Assembly: GCF_025118155.1 (NCBI RefSeq)
Contig: NW_026251396.1
Coordinates: forward strand, 771,501-835,500
Length of the DNA: 64,000 nt
Reading direction: 5' to 3'
Origin: Cokeromyces recurvatus
Lineage: Eukaryota; Mucoromycota; Mucoromycetes; Mucorales; Mucoraceae
Positions within the stretch are counted from its first letter, which is position 1, and each line of letters opens with the position of its first letter. A model generated the notes under the pieces. It did no database searches. It saw only the letters and a program-made list of their open reading frames with translations, and was not told where the DNA came from. Made by a program: the position numbers and the translations under genes. Positions 1 through 12,240 of the stretch are shown one piece after another.

Positions 1-20
1 AATACTTATTTAATATAAAG

Positions 21-724
21 ATGTTAAGGTACGTCGTAGTGATGTTCTTGCTGCTTGGTCGGGCATCCGTCCATTAGTAAGAGATCCTAATGCAAAAAAT
101 ACAGAGTCCCTTGTTCGCAACCATATGATTAATGTTAGTGAAAACAAATTGATTACGATTGCAGGTGGTAAATGGACAACCTATCGTGCTATGGCAGAAG
201 AGACCGTAAATAAAGCTATTGAAGTTTTCAATCTTAATCCTAAGCAAAAATGTCAAACAGAGCATATTCAATTGATTGGCAGTAAAGGATACAATGATAC
301 AATGTTTATTAGATTAGTTCAGGAGTATGGCATGGATACAGAAGTAGCTCAACATCTTGCTCGTAGTTATGGTAATCGTGCTTGGGAAGTTGCTTCTATT
401 AACGATTCTACCTCCATGACTTGGCCTAAATATGGTAACCGTATTTCACATAACTATCCCTATATCGAAGCCGAAATAAGATATGTTGTTAGACAAGAGC
501 TTGCTTGCACTGCAGTAGATGTTCTAGCGCGTCGTACACGTCTAGCCTTTTTAAATGCTAATGCTGCTCTACAGGCACTTCCTAAAGTTATTCAAATTAT
601 GTCAGAAGAACTCAAATGGGACGAGACAAGACAAAAGGAAGAGCTTAAACAAGCTTCTATTTTCTTAACTTCAATGGGCCTTAGCGAAGATAAAATTAAG
701 CATTTCTTTGTTGAAACTAAATAA
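21..724 (+). CDS. GUT2: FAD-dependent glycerol-3-phosphate dehydrogenase, mitochondrial (3' part)
   Basis: Only the last exon is in the window: bases 1-20 look like the end of an intron (ending AAAG) and the frame is open from there to TAA at 722-724. The translation opens with the segment DVLAAWSGIRPLVRDP and then GGKWTTYRAMAEETV, both typical of the C-terminal half of the GlpD/GUT2 flavoprotein family, followed by the helical C-terminal domain. The enzyme oxidises glycerol-3-phosphate to dihydroxyacetone phosphate and passes electrons to ubiquinone at the inner mitochondrial membrane (known for the family). The N-terminal FAD-binding half lies outside the window, so the gene is partial by position only. 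No internal stop or frameshift is seen. Confidence 0.93.
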
Positions 725-1059
725 GGATATACATTTTATCCCCCCCTCTCCTCATAGACAAAATCTATTATTTCCTTTATTTCATTTTATTTTTTCTATA
801 GATATCTAATTCTTATTTTTATTTTTTTCCTATCTGCCTGCCTGCTGCTATATTATATTAGCATTAAATCTAACTCGTTGCCTTATTACAAAACATGTAT
901 TTCAATGATCATAATAAAATATATATTATACTAATAAGATAAAGACGGTCTACTCTACTTTAAAGCCATTTTTGTCAATATCATACACATATATTATATT
1001 CATTACAAATTTTTAACATTATATATACGTAATATTTGAATAAAAAAAAACAACAAATT
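725..1059. other. Intergenic, convergent 3' ends
   Basis: This is AT-rich spacer between the stop codons of GUT2 (+) and PRP17 (-). It must hold both 3' UTRs. AATAAA-like sequences occur near 912 and 1038. I see no gene here. Confidence 0.6.
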
Positions 1060-1409
1060 TTAATCCCAATATTTAATCAATCCATCCCAACTAGAGGTAG
1101 CCACCTTTGAAGTTTCATGAGGATGCCATTCAGTGCATGTAACAACTTTTTCATGTGCCTTAAGCTTTTTCAAAATTTTACACGTTTTCCAATCCCAAAA
1201 CCAAACATTGCCATTAGAATCACCACTACTGATAAATCTTCCATCAGGTGAGAATCCAGGTTTACAAGCATAACCAGCAATAAGATGACCAGCAAATCTT
1301 TTCTTTCTGTTTAATCTAAACTTATCACGAGCACCATAAATAAGAATTTGATTATCTAATGACTGACAAGCGAGCCATTTTTCTATAAACCAGAAATAGA
1401 TGTATTTTA

Positions 1410-1449
<40 letters not shown>

Positions 1450-3045
1450 ACATTACTATCTTTTTACTTACTATTAGGTGATAGTGTCACTGCAGGAATA
1501 GCATACATATCTGGTTCTGCAATATATTTAATAACAACAGGAATATCAAATTCCCATGCACGCATTGTTTTATCATCTGAAGTTGTAACAAAACGACGGT
1601 TTTCGTCAACAAAGGTAATGGTATTCACTGCACCTAAATGCTGATCATATTCTTGTGTAATTTCTCCTGTATTTATATCGAATTGAACAATCTTTTTATC
1701 AGAGTAACCAGCCAAAAAAATATTTTGTTTAGCTGGATTAAATGTACAACAATAAGGTAATCTTCCAGTAGAAAATGTACGAATGCATTTTCCTGTTTCT
1801 GTATCCCATAATTTCACATTACGATCGTAACTTGCACTCAAGAATTTTGTGCCATCATTATTAAATGCAATATCTCTAACTGCCTTTGAATGCCCTAGAT
1901 ATGAACGAAGAAGACTTCTATCATGATATACATCCCAAATCTAATTATATAGAGAAATGGTTCAATATGTAATGAATATATCTAACATACTTTTTTAAGT
2001 TTTACCTTAATTTGATTATCCATACCAGCACTAAGTAGAAGATGAGCAGATTTAGGAAAGAATTTAATACTAGAAACTCCCTTTTCATGTCCTTCCCAGG
2101 TATGAATTAACTTCTTGGGAATGAAACTTTCTTTTTGACCAGGTTCACCAAACAAATTAACATCTACATCTTGAGGTACTGCCATATAAGTACGTCCCAA
2201 ATAATCATGTTCTGAGGCTCCATGGAAGATGGTTGTCTCTGTATGTGTCTCATTAGCAATATTTTTAACTGAAAATTCAGTTGCTTTTGCAGGAGCTTGT
2301 GTTGTTATTGTTTCAGTTTGTTCTACTTGTTCTTCATTTAAACCAGTAGGAATACCTACATTATCATCCTCGTAACCAGCCCAGGGTCCCATATACGCGT
2401 CAGGTCCATCCACTTGATCCAATTTACCTTTTTTGTTACGCTTTTTACGTGCGTCTTTATTAGGTCGTAAATCTCGATTGACTCGATCATGAATAGTTAC
2501 ACCTCCCAACTTGGTTGCATTTGTCAAGTTACCTACATAACCTGTGCCCATCAAGCCTTCACCAGTCTGTCCAGCAAAGTTATTTGTCGTGTTAAGAGAA
2601 GGATCGCGTGCATATCCATATGTTTCAAATGTACGGTATTGAGTTCGAAAGTCCATTTCAGAAATGGCTTGCTGTTCAACATGACCGTTAACTACATTTT
2701 GAATTGTTAGTTGTCGTTGTGAAAAAGGATTGTCAGGTCCTAACACAGGTCGATTCATGTCGTTATATGGTACATTCACAGTTAATTCTGTAGCTGTTGG
2801 CGCTGTGTATAAGGCTCCGGATATATGCTCCTGTAAGGAAAAAAAAAAAAAAATGAATTTGTTTGTTTTATTTAATTAAATTAAGAAAGTCATGACAAAA
2901 GATAAAAACAAAAGTAAAATGAACAGCTTACATCAAATCCTGTATCGGGGACTGAGTTAACCTTTATTAATGAAGATTGCTTTAGGGTTGCAATGGTATT
3001 ATTATCTTCTTCATCACTTGATCCGTAATTATTAAGTAAATCCAT
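1060..3045 (-). CDS. PRP17: Pre-mRNA-processing factor 17 (WD40 splicing factor)
   Basis: Four exons on the minus strand: 3045-2932, 2830-2006, 1940-1472 and 1382-1060. Phase is kept throughout and the product is 576 residues. The protein has the PRP17/CDC40 layout: a disordered N-terminus with the conserved block around [13 protein letters not shown] and the GPWAGYEDD segment, then WD40 repeats over roughly the second half. Signature segments are [39 protein letters not shown] and [24 protein letters not shown]40 acts in the nuclear spliceosome around the second catalytic step (known for the family). The start is the first ATG, giving [15 protein letters not shown], an acidic start like homologues. 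Intron 3 donor GTAAGT at 1471 gives PNKKWLACQS, matching the family better than read-through. That intron carries a TA microsatellite. Confidence 0.96.
1412..1441. repeat. TA dinucleotide microsatellite
   Basis: About 15 TA units inside intron 3 of the PRP17 gene, between donor 1471 and acceptor 1383. Confidence 0.9.
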
Positions 3046-3245
3046 CCTTTATATAATTAAAAGGCGTTCGGAAAAAAAAAAGTACAAAAAAAAAAAAAAA
3101 AAAATATGTGTACATATCAAATCGATTTGCAGGGTGTATTTAGTGCTAAATAAAGTGTGACTAGTTTATTAATTTTATGTACATTACAACATTCTAGAGA
3201 ATATTAATATGTCTAAATGTAAAAGAATAAAGGAGAAGAGGAAAA

Positions 3246-4552
3246 TTAAATTGGTAATTCCCAATAGGGGTTAGGAAGTTCAGGGGCGCAATCATGAACT
3301 CTTTTCACATTGAATGTCGATTTAAGTTCTGGGAGCCATTTTTCCGCAATAGCCACTGTCATATTACTTGCTTCGTGCTCTAAGACGATACGACCTTGCT
3401 GATCAACGCCTGCTTTTCTATCATCAATCCACTGTTGGAAGAAGCCATCGATCATTTCTTCAGTGTAAGTACCAGAAAAACCATTTGCACTAGAAGGCAG
3501 TCCCCAATCAAATGAATCACTATCCCAAAGGATAGTTGATAAACCCATTTGATGAGCAATGGCACGAACTCTATCGTCTACATCACCATAAGGTGGGCGC
3601 CAACACCTTGTTGTTACTCCAGTGGCTTCCTTAATCACTCTTAAGGTCCAATATAACTGTGCAACAATTTCATGACTTGTCAAACTTGTCATTAAGGGAT
3701 GTGACCATGTATGAACACAAAGTGTATGTCCTGACTGGAGAGCACGAACCGCAGCCTCCGGAAAGTTAACAACATTGGAACCAACATCTTTCAAAAAAAA
3801 TATATACATATGCAAGTCAATGCCTATAACTTTAACCTTTTTTTTTGTTATACTCACAAAATAATGTGGCAGTTTGATTATACTTTGCAAGAAAATCATA
3901 AAGTCGAGGTTCACCCCAAACATCTTCTGGACTTTGTGGCAACAATGGCCCATCATCATATGTCTAAGTATTAATATAGAATAATATTAGATAAATAAAA
4001 AGCAGTGTATATATACATATATATATATATGTGTGTGTGTGTGCTATGACGCGTTACCAAACCAAAATCTCCTATTTTTTTACAGTATTTAGTATCCATC
4101 GGTAGCTCTTGAACCTTAGGTGTAGTGCATCCGGATTTCGTCCACCAACAAGCCTCATCATGACCAACATCATACTCCATATTTGCAGTACGGGGAGTAA
4201 AATTTGGTACATGATTCCACGCGATAGAGTTAATAGCAGCTTGAACTTCGGGATGATTTACATCAGGTTGTACCCATGGTTCAGGGTAATTCTCTCTTTT
4301 GATAATTGAAGATCGATTACTGATATCAATTGGACCAGTGGGAATAGGATGGAGTGGCTTAAATCCATGATAAGGAAAGCTAGGAAGATAATTAGGTGAA
4401 GCATTAGCAAGGACTCCTCTGGTTTTGGTTGTAATAAGTCCGTTGTGTATGGTAGTTAAAATAGTAGGGCTGGGTTTGTTAATGGGTAACGCAGAAGTAT
4501 AAATTAGAAACGAAGAAGATATAATAGTAAGAAAAGTAGTTGAACGGACCAT
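3246..4552 (-). CDS. Chitin deacetylase (polysaccharide deacetylase, CE4), secreted
   Basis: Three exons on the minus strand: 4552-4058, 3963-3858 and 3787-3246. The product is 380 residues. Residues 1-21 form a signal peptide (basic start, hydrophobic core, ending near TSA). The CE4 NodB motifs are present in order: TYDDGP at 166-171 (the catalytic base and metal-ligand aspartates), HTWSHP at 226-231 (metal-binding histidines), RPPYGDVDDR, WDSDSFDW, and IVLEHE at the end in place of the commoner LLLHD. These enzymes remove N-acetyl groups from chitin to make chitosan in the cell wall, a major polymer in Mucoromycota (established for the family). The extracytoplasmic N-terminal region of about 140 residues before the catalytic domain resembles fungal CDA proteins. 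All motifs look intact, so the enzyme is probably active. Confidence 0.93.
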
Positions 4553-7014
4553 ATTTGTATTTAATAAGTTATAGAAAAAAAAATGAATGAGAAAAAAAAA
4601 GGATGTCCATTTATATATGATAGTTCTAGTATCATAATCAAATTAATTTATCGGATAAATATCATGAAGAACATCTTGACCTTTATACAACAGATAATTA
4701 AAAAAAAATATTAATATTCTCCCCTACCTCCTTTATTCTGTTACATGTAGTACTAATCTAATAAAATCCAATGCAATTTCATTTGAAGTGTAAAAGGCCC
4801 AATAAATTCGTTATTGCAATATTTATTGGAGGCATATAATATACAGTATATAAAAATAAGTCAGAATTAGCATTCTATAATGAATATGTAACCTGCAGAT
4901 TATATAGTAATTATCATTTTAGAATATCTCTTATGCAAGCAAAACCGTATAATGAATATATTACGCACATATATAACTTACTATTAGGTACCTAGCTGGA
5001 ATAAAAGTTATTATTCTTTATTCACAAAAAAGGATGCAGTGGCCATTATTATACTCAATATATAATAAGATAAAATGAACTCTTATTCTACAATCAACAT
5101 TTATACGTTTGGGAAATTATTTTAAAATATAAAGAGTATAATGTAATGCCTAAAAGCAGGGAAATAAGAAAAAAATTTTTTTTCTTCATTTATTTTTATA
5201 TTTCCATGCCAATTTTCATAAGACAAGTAATATACTAATTCATTACTATTTGTAACTAAAAATAATATCCACAGCTTAATGCTTGTTTTTTTTCTGTATT
5301 CTTTTAAGAAAAAAAAAAAAAAACTGTAGAGTCAATATGTATTTTAGATTAAATAAATTGGCTAATTATGCTTACTTAAAATATTATATATATTTCCTCT
5401 ACTACTTGTAAATCCCTAGTTCTATTAGCAAAACAATCGTTAACTAATATGATGTATTTGAGTCGGTATATGACTAAATTTAGAGCGTTAACCTTTAAAA
5501 ATTTAAAATCCTACAATATTCAACATATAGTATTATAATCTGGCTCTTATCGACGACGTTTACATATTGTCATTTTGTATATTGATTATTAATATAATTT
5601 AGAATACTATTCTATGATTTATCTAAATGCTACTAAATAAATATTAATGTTAGAAGAGTTATCATATTCAAATGATCCACAAAAGCATCAGATTCTTCTG
5701 TCTGTAACTTCACCTCTTTATAATCTAACACCACTTTTATTACTACTTTATTCAATAGACTAACAGGATATGACCCCATTAACTATTTTACGTTTCAATA
5801 CGACTCTTATCTTAGTACTATACTGTACAATTATGCAAATATATCATAGATTATAATCGTTAACCCCATTTCATTCCTTCTGAATTAATTTTCGTTAACA
5901 AATAAAATAAAGAACTTAATCTTCACAATCCATTACTCCTTGGCGAATACGACGGTCTATAATCTATACTTTGCTACGCTTTCAACATAATAAGTTGATT
6001 CTCCCTCCTTCACAGGATCAAATATTCATTTGCTGTCCTTTCACTTTTCATGCTTGATCTTAAATATATATTATATATTATTGTTGAAAAGGACAATAAA
6101 ATACATTTATAAATTGACATTATTTTTTATTATTGCCGAAATTCCAAAGCCTGCTTAACAGTATCTTTTTTCTACATTAAGATTGTTAGTATTCTCTTTA
6201 TATACTCGATCAATAATGTCATATTAGTAGGGCATTAGAAAGAAACAATATAGCTTTCATCAGATTTTTTTTTGAAGTATCAAAATGGATCCGTTTGTCT
6301 ATCATAGCAGAAAAAGAAAGGAGGGGAGACGGAAGGGAGAATACTGGATATACCGATTTGAATATTAATTTGTTAAATTTATACTATTTTAAAAGCCTTA
6401 TTTTTTTTATTATAATAATTGGAATATTTACTAACATATTTTGTACATTTCAATATAGTTCGACATTATCTGTAGCATTCTTTAGTTGTCGAAAGATACG
6501 TAGAGTTGCTCGAAGATTCTACTAATGCTATCGGAATATTAAGGTTACCTTCTTCAAGAAAAATGGAATAACATTATCCCACTTTGAAATTCTAGTGATT
6601 TAAATTCAATTAATAAGGGGGTTACTTTAATATATACAAATATATGTTGTGATAATGAACGTATTAGAATATCTTATTAATTACTAACGAAAAAGTAGGT
6701 TTTGTAGACCCTCAATAAGAAGAATGCTATATATACCGTTATAAAATTTAAAAATATATTGTATTCACAAATGTTTTATTGCCATTCACGTATACAGTAA
6801 GGAATCAATTCTCATCTTTCACTGTATGTAAATAAGACTTCTTCAATAATACAAGTTCATATAGTCTAAAAAGAAATAGTGAAAATGGTCATACAAGATA
6901 TCTGTCTTGTTCTTCTCTAATTAAAATATAAATAGTAAAATAAAATATACAATTGCATTATGATGATACAGGTATATAAAGGATAAAAATTAGAGAAATA
7001 GAAATGCATTTTAT
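4553..7014. other. Long gene-free spacer
   Basis: About 2.46 kb of AT-rich DNA between the start of the chitin deacetylase gene and the stop of the Uds1-domain gene. Short open frames exist (for example 6295-6525) but none shows codon bias, splice structure or a recognisable domain. The first few hundred bases presumably hold the deacetylase promoter. I found no tRNA-like cloverleaf, tandem array or transposon ends by eye. Confidence 0.5.
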
Positions 7015-9007
7015 TCAATTGTTTGTATATGCTTCTGTTTGAATTGCCATGTCATTTCGTTGTTTATATTGAAAAGTTACATTGTTACTACGTTGTAATT
7101 CTTCTATTTGAACTTTTAATCTTTGAATTTCTTCAGCTTCTTGCTCCATTCGAAGTTGATGCGTTCTTTTGATATCAGCTACTAATATCCGGAATTCTTT
7201 ACGTAAACCAACAGTTGTAGCAGGTGAGTCACTATTAAAATTGCCCCCATAACCTATCTTTTCCACTTTTTCATTCATTAGTTCTAGTTCAAGCTGATAA
7301 ATAGTTTTATTGAGCTCTTCTATAGTTCGATCATATTTCATTCTATGTGAATCAAATTCAATTGCTTTGTTGGTTAACTTATCAAAATTGTCTAAAAGTA
7401 AATCAAATTTATCTTCCATCTGTGCTGTATGTGATGCCCAATTTTTATCTTTTATTTCAAAATCTTGCTTCATTTTATTTTCCTTTATTTTACTACTATT
7501 AGGATTGTATTGACAGTTCGTTATTTCATTATTTAATTGAGTGATTTTATTATCTTTTGTATCTAATATCCGAGATTTCTCTTTTAACACTTGCTCTAAA
7601 CGATTATTTTCAGTTTCAAGTCTTTCACAATCATTTTCTAGTCTTTGACATAACTGCTGATCTCTTTGTATCAAAATAGATTGCTGTTCAATTTCAGATT
7701 GATAAAACTTTACTTGCTCATTTAGTTGATTTTGATATTGTAATTTACTGTTTGAAATTTGCTCAGGGTCTTCATCTCTTTGTCTTTTCTTTTTCCAAAT
7801 CTGCATTTCTATTGATTCGGTCTTGTATTGTAATAATTCTAATTTGAGAGCCATTTCACGCTGAGGATAATGGGTCATTTGTGTGAATAATTTAGTCGAG
7901 ATATGTTCCATATCGATTAACCTCGATAAAAGTTGATTCTTTTGAAATCGTATGTCTAATGGGTTATTAATTTCAAATTTTAAGTGTTCATTTAGATAGC
8001 TACATTTGCAAAAAAAAAAAAAAAAAAAAAAAATTAATGATTAGTAGTCGATTACAAGATCATTAATAGAATATTAAAAAAAAAGGCTTTTACTTTTTAC
8101 TCGATATATTGTCCTGTCGATTTGCATATTTTTCGAGTTCAAGTAATTTTTGAATTGTACTACTGTTAGGTGATATCATTAGTTGGATCCTTTCAGTACA
8201 GATAAAATTGACTCTTTTTGCTATTTCAGATAATTGATTTTCTAACATGAAAATCCTTTTTTCATCCTCTATCGTATCGTTTGTTGATAGTTTCATTTTG
8301 TTATGTAAGCCTTTATTTAGAACAGCAGCTGTATGTTCTAATAAAGTCCTTTGTAGCTCAGTTTCTCGTTTCTTTAACATTTCCACTTGGTTTATCATTA
8401 ATTTGAGTTTTTGTTCATGGAATCGATATTCATTTTGTAAATATAGAATTGAATGTCTACTATTCTTAAGATTAACATTCTCTAATGTTTTTGATATATT
8501 CTTTATATGAGTCTCTAATTTGATGTTCCTGGATAGATGCATTAAATGTTCGTGAGTATCTAATAATTCCTAAATGAAGACATGATAAACTAGTTTATAA
8601 TAATTGAACCCCTTCTATTTTATGAACTTGTCTTTACCTTTTTAAGCTTTTCCATTTCATCAAAAGTTAATAATTTGTAATCATTTGAAGCCAATAAAGC
8701 TTGTGATATTAATAGTTGAGTTAATAGTTGATTCTCTGCAAAAGAAGGAGAAAAGGATAAAGCTTTGTATTTAGTGTTGTTACTATGTGTTGATTTTAGA
8801 TTCCACATATCATTTAACTCTAATGCCATACTCCAGTCATCCACTACAGGTTGTTAACATATATAAACCATATTTGAAAAGAAAAAGAAAAAAAAAAGAT
8901 CGTTTACCTTGATTCAATTTTTGAATCTTTGCTAATTGTGAATCTCTGATTCGAAATGGAGAGCGTGTAGGAATAGTCGGAGTATGAGAGTTTCTTAGTA
9001 AGGACAT
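7015..9007 (-). CDS. Uds1-domain (up-regulated during septation) coiled-coil protein
   Basis: Four exons on the minus strand: 9007-8908, 8843-8638, 8569-8094 and 7999-7015. Phase is kept and the product is 588 residues. After a basic, Ser/Thr/Pro-rich N-terminus comes a block at about residues 75-140 with LLISQALLASNDYKLLTFDE, MEKLKKELLDTHEHL and LETHIKNISKTL. This fits the Uds1 pattern: a short helix, 'ALxxSxxYxxLSFEExExLKKE', then a coiled coil. The rest is almost continuous heptad-like coiled coil, rich in Glu, Gln, Lys and Asn, to the end. Fungal Uds1 proteins are linked to septation or cell polarity, but their molecular role is poorly defined. The domain call rests on motif memory and could be confused with other long coiled-coil proteins. 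The spliced frame itself is secure. Confidence 0.72.
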
Positions 9008-9384
9008 TTTTTTTATCTTTAAAAAGAATTCTTTTCTCAAAATGATAAAGAAGAAGAAAAAGAAGAAGAAGAAAAAGATAAGAAATTATGTCCATATTAA
9101 TTAAAAAAAAAAATTGTAACTTCAATTAATAGCATGTGTTACCATATCTTTTTTTTTTATTTTTTTTTGCTGAAAAACTATAACTTTGTTAGACTAATGA
9201 AGACTTTACAAAGTTAAATTAATTAAAAAAAAAGGAAGATATACATACATACATTATTACAACACACACACACACACACACACATGTATATGTTCTTGTT
9301 ATATGTACAATTCAATGGATTTTATTGATTATCTATTCTAATTCTGTATGTTGTAGAATTATGTATACATAATTAGCGATCTTG
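9008..9384. other. Spacer between two minus-strand genes
   Basis: This 377-bp AT-rich stretch holds the promoter of the Uds1-domain gene and the 3' region of the ZW10 gene. It contains an (AC)n microsatellite at 9262-9284. No gene is seen. Confidence 0.55.
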
Positions 9385-12195
9385 TTATTTTATATCTTCT
9401 TCTTCTTCGTTAAAAATATCATCATCATCATCATCCCAACCCCATCCTTCACCTTCTTCTAACTCTTGCATATCTAAATCTGGTGCTGATAAAGAGATAG
9501 AGGGCTTTTGTACTGTTGGTATCGTATTTTTAGAGCCTTCATCATGTGTTGTTTTAAAAGAAGTGGGCAATTCGTCTACTAATTGTGATGAACCTATTAA
9601 TTTATCATCCTTAAACACATCTTCATCTGCATCACTCCACCCATCAGCTGTATCATCTATATCCATTGTTTGGGAAGGCTCTAATGAAATACAACGTGAA
9701 TGCCCTGTAGAGTTATTCTCTGCAGATGAATTTAATAAAGACTGATATGTATCGTCCTTGAACAGATCATCATCATCATCATCTTTCCAGCCTATTTCTG
9801 TTTCTTCTAAATCATCGTCAAGTGTATACTGCAATCCAGAATGAATGGATCCAGAAGTACTGGATACAGCAGGTGTAGACGCTGGTGGACTAGCAAAAGA
9901 AGTAGATGATTGCTCTTGCTGGCTGGGTATCTTTGCAGTATAGGATGGTGGTGTCTCATATCGATTGGAGCTTTGTCCTCCCTTGATCTCTTCAATATTG
10001 GATTCTCTCAAATTTGTATCAGCAAATAAGCTACAGAGTAGCCCAATCAACTCGGTTTTTTCGAACATATGAAGATCACCACGATGAAAGCTTTCCATAA
10101 TTTCACGCATGTTCATTTCTAAAATATCCTTCAGTAGCCAAAATTTGTGCCAACTTGGGACAAGTTCAGAAACAAAGGATTCAGTCGCATCACTGGTTGG
10201 TAAGTCAAATGCCCCCACGAGTTGAGCAAAACTATTAAGAGCACGTGCAATCACATGTGACTCCTCTGCTCCTATATCTTTTATTGCTTCAATATCCTTG
10301 ATCAATCTATTCAAGATACTTTCAGTGATACGGCCCAACATATCTAAGAACAGGACTTCATCAATCACAGGTCGCACCTCCTTTGCAAAGAGTAATACCA
10401 AGTCAATGACTTGCGAAATTACTTGCTCACACACTTGTTGAAATTTATCAACATTTTCCATTACCATCATACCAGAAAATCCATTCAATTGATCTAAACA
10501 GGCTTGTATCATTTCTAATCTCTGAGTCATTGTTAATTCATGCCAAGCATTGCCTAATTCCTTGAGGCGTTCTATAGATTCCTTTAACAGTACTGACAAT
10601 TGTGGGAACGAATGCAAAGCATTTGGAGACAGTTTTGTCTCAAGTTGATTAGCTAACCAAAGACAATCATTTCTAAATACAAGAGAATTGGCTGGGCTCA
10701 TCAGATACTGTGTTCGATGATAACTGGGCATGATTGCTCGATACATATCTAATAAATCGCCTAGACCGTCCACTAATGTGTTAGCTGAGATAGTATGAGA
10801 ATCATGCAGTAAATCAAACGCTTCTGACAAGGTATCAGATATCAAAACAGATAATATTTCAGGTGTTTGAGTAATCTGGCATTCATAAATAGGTTCATTC
10901 TCTTTTTGCCCTTTTATAGTTGTCTTGTCTGTATCATAAAGCCGTCGAAGCATTACTTTTCTTCCTTCCTGCAATATACGTTCGCTTCGTTTCTTAGCAT
11001 AATGTTTATCGATATTTTTTACATAATCTGTTAATAGTATTGTATCCTTTGTTTGGAAGCCATATTTATCTTCAAATTTATTTTCAAACTTGATAACACT
11101 ATCTGCTACACGCTTAAAATCGGATAAGTTGGATCTTGTAGACGGGATCGCTGGTGCAATACCTTTACTAATCATCAAGTTTATTAATTCGGGTAAAAAT
11201 AGATTACCGAATAAAAGCTTCATGTCTTTGTCGTTATCACTATTATTGAAAAAATTAGAATAAAGAAAATCTAAAATAAGTTCCATATCGTTTATCATCG
11301 ATATTGGTTCGACATAACCATCTTCATCTTCATCAGTAGTGTCACGAATAATTTGTAATACACCTCCTGTGCCTGCAGACTCAGTTTGAACATTTTCTAT
11401 TTGTATTCTACTACCGGATTTTTCGAAATAAGGAATAAAGATATTTTTAAATACCAAACGTTGAACATTCATCCATTCTTCAGGTAATAAACCTAGTTGA
11501 TATAACGATTGAAAGATATCAGACAACTGCACTTTTGTATTTAAATTAGGTTGAAAGAAGGAGAATACACGTATTGAGCCCAAACTACATTGAATAGCAG
11601 TATGAATCCCTTCTTGAAGACTTAGAACAATCGATTGTTCGAGTTGCTCAACACGAGAGAGTATTATTTCTTTAATTTGAGTACTATTACTAGGATCATC
11701 ATCCTTCCAATCTTTTGCTAGAATATGTTTCAATTGAATTAAATGGTTAACAGAATCCAAATAAGTGTATCGACTTGATTCATCATGAATACATTCAATT
11801 AATTCTAATATTTGTTCAATCCTTTGTAATGCATTTATTCTAGCTTGATTCTTTTGTGATTCAAGCAAAGCATGTTGATATGCTTCAATTGTCGTTGTTG
11901 CTTGCTTTTGTGTTTCAGACACTATTGTTTCGGTTTCTGATACTTGAGAGGTCATTTTCAAAACTTGAGCTTGTATATCTTGACTTGTATTATAAGATGA
12001 TGCAAACTGCTCGAAATGAGATTGCACTTGCTCGAATAATTCTTGTTGTAACGCGTTTGAAGTTGAATTGAGTTTTTTTAAAATAGAGACTAACGAATTA
12101 ACTTCAACATCTGTTTTCAAGATGACATTTTGAATGTTCTCATCCTCAATTAACTGAGAAAGAAAAGCATCTTCTAATGATCTAATAGGTGGCAT
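9385..12195 (-). CDS. ZW10: ZW10/Dsl1-family tethering complex subunit
   Basis: A single uninterrupted frame of 936 residues, unusual here because most neighbours are spliced. The N-terminal 150 residues are coiled coil. The middle matches ZW10: YVKNIDKHYAKKRSERIL corresponds to the 'YARNINSHFANKK' region of animal ZW10, and MYRAIMPSYHRTQYL to 'LFHDVVPTYHKENL'. The core ends near LIGLLCSLFADTNLRESNIEEIKG, the usual end of ZW10. A further C-terminal tail of about 175 residues is Ser/Thr/Pro-rich and then strongly acidic. It holds three tryptophan-acidic modules: GWKDDDDDDLF, GWSDADEDVF and GWGWDDDDDDIF. ZW10/Dsl1 works with NAG and RINT1/Tip20 in ER tethering of COPI vesicles and, in animals, at kinetochores. 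The acidic Trp modules resemble the COPI-binding lasso of yeast Dsl1 (inference). Confidence 0.9.
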   Translation of the reverse strand: MPPIRSLEDAFLSQLIEDENIQNVILKTDVEVNSLVSILKKLNSTSNALQQELFEQVQSHFEQFASSYNTSQDIQAQVLKMTSQVSETETIVSETQKQATTTIEAYQHALLESQKNQARINALQRIEQILELIECIHDESSRYTYLDSVNHLIQLKHILAKDWKDDDPSNSTQIKEIILSRVEQLEQSIVLSLQEGIHTAIQCSLGSIRVFSFFQPNLNTKVQLSDIFQSLYQLGLLPEEWMNVQRLVFKNIFIPYFEKSGSRIQIENVQTESAGTGGVLQIIRDTTDEDEDGYVEPISMINDMELILDFLYSNFFNNSDNDKDMKLLFGNLFLPELINLMISKGIAPAIPSTRSNLSDFKRVADSVIKFENKFEDKYGFQTKDTILLTDYVKNIDKHYAKKRSERILQEGRKVMLRRLYDTDKTTIKGQKENEPIYECQITQTPEILSVLISDTLSEAFDLLHDSHTISANTLVDGLGDLLDMYRAIMPSYHRTQYLMSPANSLVFRNDCLWLANQLETKLSPNALHSFPQLSVLLKESIERLKELGNAWHELTMTQRLEMIQACLDQLNGFSGMMVMENVDKFQQVCEQVISQVIDLVLLFAKEVRPVIDEVLFLDMLGRITESILNRLIKDIEAIKDIGAEESHVIARALNSFAQLVGAFDLPTSDATESFVSELVPSWHKFWLLKDILEMNMREIMESFHRGDLHMFEKTELIGLLCSLFADTNLRESNIEEIKGGQSSNRYETPPSYTAKIPSQQEQSSTSFASPPASTPAVSSTSGSIHSGLQYTLDDDLEETEIGWKDDDDDDLFKDDTYQSLLNSSAENNSTGHSRCISLEPSQTMDIDDTADGWSDADEDVFKDDKLIGSSQLVDELPTSFKTTHDEGSKNTIPTVQKPSISLSAPDLDMQELEEGEGWGWDDDDDDIFNEEEEDIK

Positions 12196-12207
12196 GCTTT
12201 TTAAATC

Positions 12208-12240
<33 letters not shown>

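Noticed and set aside
6295..6525. 76-codon frame in the 4.5-7.0 kb spacer
   Set aside because: AT-driven Phe/Ile-rich translation without domain, conserved motif or good start context.
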